In this document: positions 58,321 through 64,000 of the stretch, one piece after another
Position numbering within the stretch: the first letter of the stretch is position 1
Layout: each line of letters begins with the position of its first letter
Origin: Synaphobranchus kaupii
Lineage: Eukaryota; Chordata; Actinopteri; Anguilliformes; Synaphobranchidae
Direction: 5' to 3'
Assembly: GCA_029718625.1 (NCBI GenBank)
Contig: CM056395.1
Location: 20,982,246 to 21,046,245, forward strand
Length of the DNA stretch: 64,000 nucleotides
Made by a program: the position numbers and the translations under genes
Notes under the pieces: model-generated
Told to the model about the DNA's origin: nothing
Seen by the model: the letters and a program-made list of their open reading frames with translations, nothing else
Databases searched by the model: none

Positions 58321-59517
58321 TTACTTAAAAGCTTAGAGTGGCTGCTTTACAACCCCAACTGCTGACTAAAAGCATCGACCTGAGTGCAGAGCAAAATAAC
58401 TAAACGGAATTACTCGTCCCAGGTGATAGAATCAAATAGCTGATGTGTTGAAACCAAGGGTGAAGTGAGGTGTTAAGCGAGCATTCAGACATTTGCAGGA
58501 GCGGGAGAAATGGAGCCATTGCTATAAAAAATGAAAAGCAGTTTTTCCAGCTATGATGTTCCAACTACATTGGAAAATTAGCGAGCGGGAAAGGGAAACC
58601 CAGCCGTGTCCCTTCAGACCAAACGATTGCTACACAAAGTATTACGAGGATGCACTCTCTAAAGCGGGGACCTATCCAATGATTTGAATCCAATTACCGT
58701 AAATACAACATATTTGTTGTACTCAAACGGCAACAGCGGACCATTTGTTTCGCACGCTTCGGAATTGGTTTCACAATGAGATCGTCTCCACGGTGATCAA
58801 TACTATAGATTTGTTTGCTCTGAAGGACTTTGGCACGTAAACAATTACAGGGGCCTCCTGGGCCCCCCTTTCGATCCGGTAATTATTCAGTAACGGAGCT
58901 TTGGAGAAGCGTTTAGTGCCCTCCTTCCATTCTGATATTAGCCCCCTTTAAATTAGTTTTAAATCCTTTTAATTTTGCTGACGTGCTGGACAGTGGCAGT
59001 GTGACTGATTCTGCATTCTGCTCCGCGTGCGGCTGTATGTAGCAGCGAGTAGCAGAGCAGGGTGTTTTAGAGTGAAATGCAAATTGCTGAGTGAATCTGT
59101 ACATTTTAGTTCAACAATTTAATTAATTTTAAATATACCAATTAGATATACCAATCAGAAGTAGGCTACATCCCAGCATTACATTGGCCATCAGTCATAC
59201 TAAATACAGGCATCGGTGTCTACCCTAAAAAAAAAAGAAGTAGGTTCAGTTCTAATAAGTATGCATAAAGAGGGTGCAAAAACACTGGTCTGTCTGCACT
59301 CATGATTAGAAAAGGGCCACGTGCCTCTAAATTAGCATATTCCAGTGTCACAGTGACAATTCGATTAGCCTTAGGTTGTCATTACAGTCTCAGATTTTGG
59401 ACACACATCAGCTCTTCCCCACTTCTAACTCCGCTGAGAAGGGTTCAGCCTCCCAAGTCTTCCCTCTGCATGTGCAGAGTGTTTCTGAAGGGTTTCTTGT
59501 TGAAATGCCCATTTTCT

Positions 59518-59880
59518 GGGGGGTATTTCACGAAGCAGTATTAGTGAGTTAGCTGGATAACTGTGCTGAGTAACAGCTCTTTTTACTTCAGTCCATGTTC
59601 CAGATTTTGGAGGGTGCCGGGTTTTACTCAGTGCAGTTATCAAGCTGACTCACGAATCCTGCATTGTGAAATGGTTGATGCTAGATTGGATAGCCCGGAG
59701 GGACCTGGGCGGGATCCTGGCACACTATCTTAACAGTTCGGGCATGAGCCCGAGTTACGTGAACTCCTGTGAGGTTATGTTTAGGGGTTGGGAAAAGGTT
59801 GATGCTAGATTAACAACCAATCACAGCAGAGCGTCCCTCCAGGCTATCCAATCTAGCATCAACCTTGTGAAATACCCCCC
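59518..59880. mobile_element. Palindromic MITE interrupted by the element at 59673-59864
   Basis: The left arm starts GGGGGGTATTTCACGAAGCA and runs through GAGTTAGCTGGATAACTG. The right arm (CAGTTATCAAGCTGACTCAC, then GAATCCTGCATTGTGAAAT, then ACCCCCC) is its reverse complement with few mismatches, once the nested insertion is removed. The arms are about 55 bp, around a loop of about 60 bp. No clear target duplication is visible at the outer edges. Confidence 0.8.
59673..59864. mobile_element. MITE with 9-bp target duplication, copy 2 (nested)
   Basis: 192 bp, the reverse complement of the element at 7026-7228 with a few changes. It is flanked by the perfect 9-bp duplication TTGTGAAAT (59664-59672 and 59865-59873). 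The target is the right arm of another palindromic MITE (59518-59880); removing one duplication restores that arm, which proves the insertion order. The open frame across it has no coding meaning. Confidence 0.93.
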
Positions 59881-60125
59881 TGGAGATCTACCGTCCTGTA
59901 GGTTCACTCCAAACCCTAACAAATCACATTGTTCTTCTTCTTTTTTGATTTTTTGGTGGATTTAAACCAACGTTAAGGTGCATACCGCCACCCACTGTAC
60001 CGGAGTGTGTAGTTCATGTCTTTATTATTTACATTTTATATCCTATTTACTAATCCTGTGGTATTAATAAAGCAGAAAAGTGCCCTACTTACTTCCCATG
60101 TCCCATCTCCCAAATCCCATTCCAC

Positions 60126-60232
60126 AGCTGGAGATCTTGTTGAGCTGCTAATTAGTAGAATCAGGTGTACCAAATTAGGGTTGAAATGAACACCTACAAA
60201 CGGTAGATCTCCAGGAAAAGGGTTGGGGATCA
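60126..60232. mobile_element. MITE fragment (GGTAGATCTCCAGG family)
   Basis: The block GAGCTGCTAATTAGTAGAAT followed by CAGGTGTACCAAATTAGG, and the end CGGTAGATCTCCAGGAAAAG, match in inverted orientation the element at 61309-61462. A further scrap (GGAGATCTACCGTCCTGTAG) lies at 59882-59901. Confidence 0.7.
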
Positions 60233-61308
60233 ATGGTGTATAGGCACTCTCAGTGCCTGGCTCCATCTCACCCCATACTCCTGCTTTAATGGCAGTTCAC
60301 CTATCGAGTTTTATTTTGCATGAGCCTTTGCCGAAATTATCCTTGTCTTGTGACCTGTATTTCAGTCTCAGAACAGTGCAATGCCAGAGACAGCTTGTGT
60401 AGGTGGACATATCGACAGGTGTTTTTGAGGGTGCAAAGGGTTGTTATCTGAAGCAAAGGGCCAGTTATTTTTGCTATATGCAGCACTTTCACTTGAACCG
60501 CTAATACAAACGTTGAGTGTTCGGGTCCCTGTGAAGCACACTGCATAGGGGTTGCGGCTTCTGTGAAATAGCAGAGATGTCTCCAGTCAGATTGGCATTC
60601 TTCAGATTCAATCCAGGCCTAACCTTTTCATACTCCAAGGCAAATAGCTCCGCGGTTGGAGAAATCCAGTGATTGGGCAAAATATAATTCAATACAACCT
60701 ACTGAAGGGATTTCTACTCTGGAGAGCACCCTGTTTGATAGTCTCGAGTAAAATAATATTTCTCTAGTCTGCATAGCTTTTAGCCGCTTAATGTAGGTTG
60801 TGAAACCTATACACATACACAGCAGATTCATTTTTACAGAGGCACCATTTCAGTTGTATGAATTTACAAAGCAGTCCATTTAGCAAAGTAGTACAGGGGA
60901 AGTAACTCTCAGGTATACACCAGCTGTGTTGGCACTAGGATGTCTAGCACACCTAATACATTGACTCATTCTCCTGTAGAACAGCTCATGCCCCACATCC
61001 TTTCCTCCACTCCCCCACTACCACTCCTCTCCTACTCGGAAGTATGCAAAACTGCCTAAATGTTTAGAGTACAAGTATTTAAATGTACAGTGTACCTGAC
61101 ATTGCGGTTTTCATCAAGACATTAATTAATATGTCACCATTAATGCGTAATTAAGGTGTAATCAGCAACATTAGATTAAAACACAAAGATCCGATTCCGG
61201 GGCACAGAGTAGAGGAGGTGGTAGTGGAGGAAGGGAGGGTGCATTTTTCGATTATTGGGACGCACCCAAGGGCTGAGAACTGCTGGTCTTCCACTACACA
61301 ATCATGTT

Positions 61309-61462
61309 CCTGTTTTCATTTCAACCCTAATTTGGCACACCTGATTCTACTAATTAGCAGCTCAATGAGATCTCTTGCTGTTGAATGAGATGTGCTGCGT
61401 TAGGGTTGGAATGAAAACCTGAAGGCCGGTAGATGTCCAGGAACAGGATTGGGCACCCTGCC
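61309..61462. mobile_element. Palindromic MITE (GGTAGATCTCCAGG family), fuller copy
   Basis: The left part TTTTCATTTCAACCCTAATT and the right part TTAGGGTTGGAATGAAAACC are inverted repeats. The right end runs through GGTAGATGTCCAGGAACAGG and ATTGGGCACCCTG, typical of a hAT-like fish MITE. The left end is shortened. Target duplications are not clear. Confidence 0.7.
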
Positions 61463-61930
61463 CTAGGAGGATGTGCTCTCCTGGCTGGCACGGCAGAGCA
61501 GTTTAAACTTCTGGATGACCTCGAGGAAATGTTTAACATTAGTCAAACTGAAGAGTTTTTGAAGCTTTTTTTTATTCAGGAGGACAGATCACTGATAAGG
61601 GCACTGGGGCTGAATCACCCTCTGTTCAACTCATTGTTAGCCAAACAGCATCAAATAAGATGAATAACACATTTTCTTTCTCTCCTACAGACTGCTCATC
61701 ATTATGGTTTTAGCCATTAGAAAGTCGTAGAAAGACCTAATACGTTTTCTTGGATGTTTTTAGCTGTAAACTGTTTATAGATGTATGCAAAAAGATTCAG
61801 AACCAAACTCCGCGAGGACAACAGCATTACTTATCGGGCTTTCTTAGGAGATAAAGAACACATTACAACTGGTCCTCCTTATCAATTAGGGCAGAAAGCA
61901 CATAGATCTGGGCGCTGAAGCACAGCCAGA

Positions 61931-61933
<3 letters not shown>

Positions 61934-61975
<42 letters not shown>
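61934..61975. repeat. (TG)n microsatellite
   Basis: About 20 uninterrupted TG dinucleotides. Confidence 0.95.
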
Positions 61976-61979
<4 letters not shown>

Positions 61980-62574
61980 GTCTGTAAACATCCAAACAGG
62001 GACACACACAGATTCTACTCAGTCGAAGTAAGATTCCAGGACCAGAGAGGGAAAAAATGAGCGTAAAATGTTTATACAAGCATCCATAAAATTCCAAACA
62101 GATTACCATGGTTACGATGGACTGACTTTACCTGAATGTCAGAAAGAACGAACACTGAATTAAATTTCATTGGCAGGTCCTGAATGCTGCTGTAATACAT
62201 GATCAATACCAGGCCTTGCAACAATAATGCCATCTGAATTTGTTAAATTACATCTCTGTTTTCTGCTCCACAAGCACTCTGGAACAATATACAAAATATC
62301 AAAGGCCCAATAAAAACATAGATTTGACTGATTTATGTATTGTTTGCCTGATTTGTTTATTTATCTATGAAGCGTTCCATTATGGAGCACTTTCCTCTCA
62401 TTCCTTAGAGACGAATGTTGTTCCAACAGATGGTATGCCATTAAAATTTAACCAGGTTACAAGATGCAATGGCCTTTGTTGTCTTTTGAGCTTCAGCTTT
62501 TATTAATACAATTTGTATCTTGGCAAGACTGTCACCTGGACACACTGTATGATTGACAGCTGCACAAGAGCTTA

Positions 62575-62756
62575 TCCCATGTGCAAAAAGTCTGTAAAAA
62601 TCATATATGATCATACTTGCAAAGTTTTATAAAAATCATATATGTTGATTTATAGTCTGAAATGTATATGCTAGTTCTCTACCACATATTTATTTTAGTT
62701 TTGTATACGGCATATGTGATTTTTATATGATTTTTACAGACCTTTTGCATATGGGA
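62575..62756. mobile_element. Palindromic element, 182 bp
   Basis: The left arm TCCCATGTGCAAAAAGTCTG followed by TAAAAATCATATAT is the inverse of the right arm ATATGATTTTTACAGACC followed by TTTTGCATATGGGA, with few mismatches. The centre is AT-rich. It looks like a small palindromic MITE; there is no clear target duplication. Confidence 0.7.
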
Positions 62757-63204
62757 TGGCAAGGGTGACTGAGGAAAATGGGCATTATCTTTAGCTGGCC
62801 ATCCTGTTCCAGCCAGAGGGCGTGTTCAATTATCCCCTTTTCCAGTACTGTATATCCGCAATTCCTTTTGGACGACCGATATTATTAATCAACTGCAGGT
62901 ACACTGGCCTTCTGTTTCTGAGATACACTGCTAAGTGGCCATTTTGTCATACGCCTAACTCAGGTTTAGAAGTCTTGACTTGTTCCATAACTTGTATAAG
63001 TCGCTCCTGACAGAAACATGCTATCTCTCAGTCTCTTCTACTGAGATGTTTCCGCAATTTAGTTCGTGGAATGTTCTAAAGGGTAGATGTGCCAATTACA
63101 TGGATATTCTTGGACTTTCAGGCATGGACTGACACGTCCCCTGCGGTATTAGCTCTCTGCTCTGTATTAATTCAGCCCTGGAGCTTGTGACTCCCTCACT
63201 ACTC

Positions 63205-64000
63205 ATTAGATTACATTCACCTTCTACATCCAGGTCAGTAGATTACATTCACCTTCTACATCCAGGTCAGTAGATTACATTCACCTTCTACATCAAGGTC
63301 ATTAGATTACATTCACCGTCTACATCCAGGTCAGTAGATTACATTCACCTTCTACATCAAGGTCATTAGATTACATTCACCTTCTACATCCAGGTCAGTA
63401 GATTACATTCACCTTCTACATCAAGGTCATTAGATTACATTCACCGTCTACATCCAGGTCATTAGATTACATTCCCCTTCTACATCCAGGTCATTAGATT
63501 ACATTCACCGTCTACATCCAGGTCATTAGATTACATTCACGTTCTACATCCAGGTCATTAGATTACATTCACCTTCTACATCAAGGTCATTAGATTACAT
63601 TCACCGTCTACATCCAGGTCAGTAGATTACATTCACCTTCTACATCCAGGTCATTAGATTACATTCACCTTCTACATCAAGGTCATTAGATTACATTCAC
63701 CTTCTACATCAAGGTCATTAGATTACATTCACCGTCTACATCCAGGTCATTAGATTACATTCACGTTCTACATCCAGGTCATTAGATTACATTCCCCTTC
63801 TACATCCAGGTCAGTAGATTACATTCCCCTTCTACATCCAGGTCATTAGATTACATTCACCTTCTATATCAAGGTCATTAGATTACATTCACCTTCTACA
63901 TCCAGGTCATTAGATTACATTCACCGTCTACATCCAGGTCATTAGATTACATTCCCCTTCTACATCCAGGTCATTAGATTACATTCACCGTCTACATCCA
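63205..64000. repeat. Minisatellite, 32-bp unit, at least 24 copies, runs off the window
   Basis: The unit is ATTAGATTACATTCACCTTC followed by TACATCCAGGTC. Variable sites: ATTAG/AGTAG, CACCTT/CACCGT/CACGTT/CCCCTT, and ATCCAGG/ATCAAGG. The array is still running at 64000, so its full size is unknown. Confidence 0.97.

Larger units (their letters stand above)
57464..59517. other. Intergenic with paired C and G homopolymers
   Basis: A C25 run (58069-58093) and a G22 run (58299-58320) lie 205 bases apart, with an (AAAG)n stretch between them (58236-58259). No coding sequence was recognised. Confidence 0.5.

Overview
This is a 64 kb piece of ray-finned fish genomic DNA. The signs are split vertebrate-type exons with GT-AG introns, a 5S-rRNA-derived SINE, tRNA-derived SINEs with a LINE-type fish tail, Tc1/mariner, hAT-like and Harbinger-like DNA transposons, and many micro- and minisatellites. 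Several repeats, notably a tRNA SINE ending like eel and catfish SINEs, would fit a basal teleost, but the species cannot be fixed from the sequence alone.

The only gene I can support is the 3' end of TUSC3 (N33, the OST3/OST6-type subunit of the oligosaccharyltransferase) on the + strand. Four terminal coding exons (16020-16083, 19290-19364, 22952-23042, 23500-23515) join with consistent phases. They encode the last ~81 residues: two membrane helices and a cytosolic tail ending FLIK-stop. A polyadenylation signal follows at 23623. Bases 1-16019 are therefore intron upstream of these exons. I found no exon there or in the 40 kb downstream, which looks like a gene desert.

The rest is mostly repeats. 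Long tandem arrays: 40-bp units (1.0-1.4 kb), a CTA/CTG triplet tract (3.75-4.2 kb), an ACTAGT-bearing array (8.1-8.5 kb), 14/28-bp units (18.4-18.7 kb), 45/47-bp BamHI-containing units (35.6-37.4 kb), 42-bp units (43.3-44.9 kb), a (GT)107 run (48.1 kb), an old ~55-bp array carrying ATGCAAAT octamers (49.8-50.2 kb), and a 32-bp array running off the right edge (63.2-64.0 kb). Mobile elements: two inverted copies of a MITE with perfect 9-bp target duplications (7.0 and 59.7 kb, the second nested in another palindromic MITE), a hAT-like MITE (27.4-28.0 kb), a solo LTR with perfect 5-bp duplications (25.9-26.5 kb), a nested stack of DNA elements (29.2-32.0 kb), a broken Tc1 transposase (50.4-51.3 kb), and two LINE relics (10.5-11.2 kb and, on the minus strand, 54.4-55.1 kb).

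I see no new multi-gene system. The most interesting points are the 42-bp minisatellite that appears to derive from a transposon terminal repeat and contains a duplicated seven-unit block, the nested transposons with a repeated subterminal motif, and the MITE family with 9-bp duplications.
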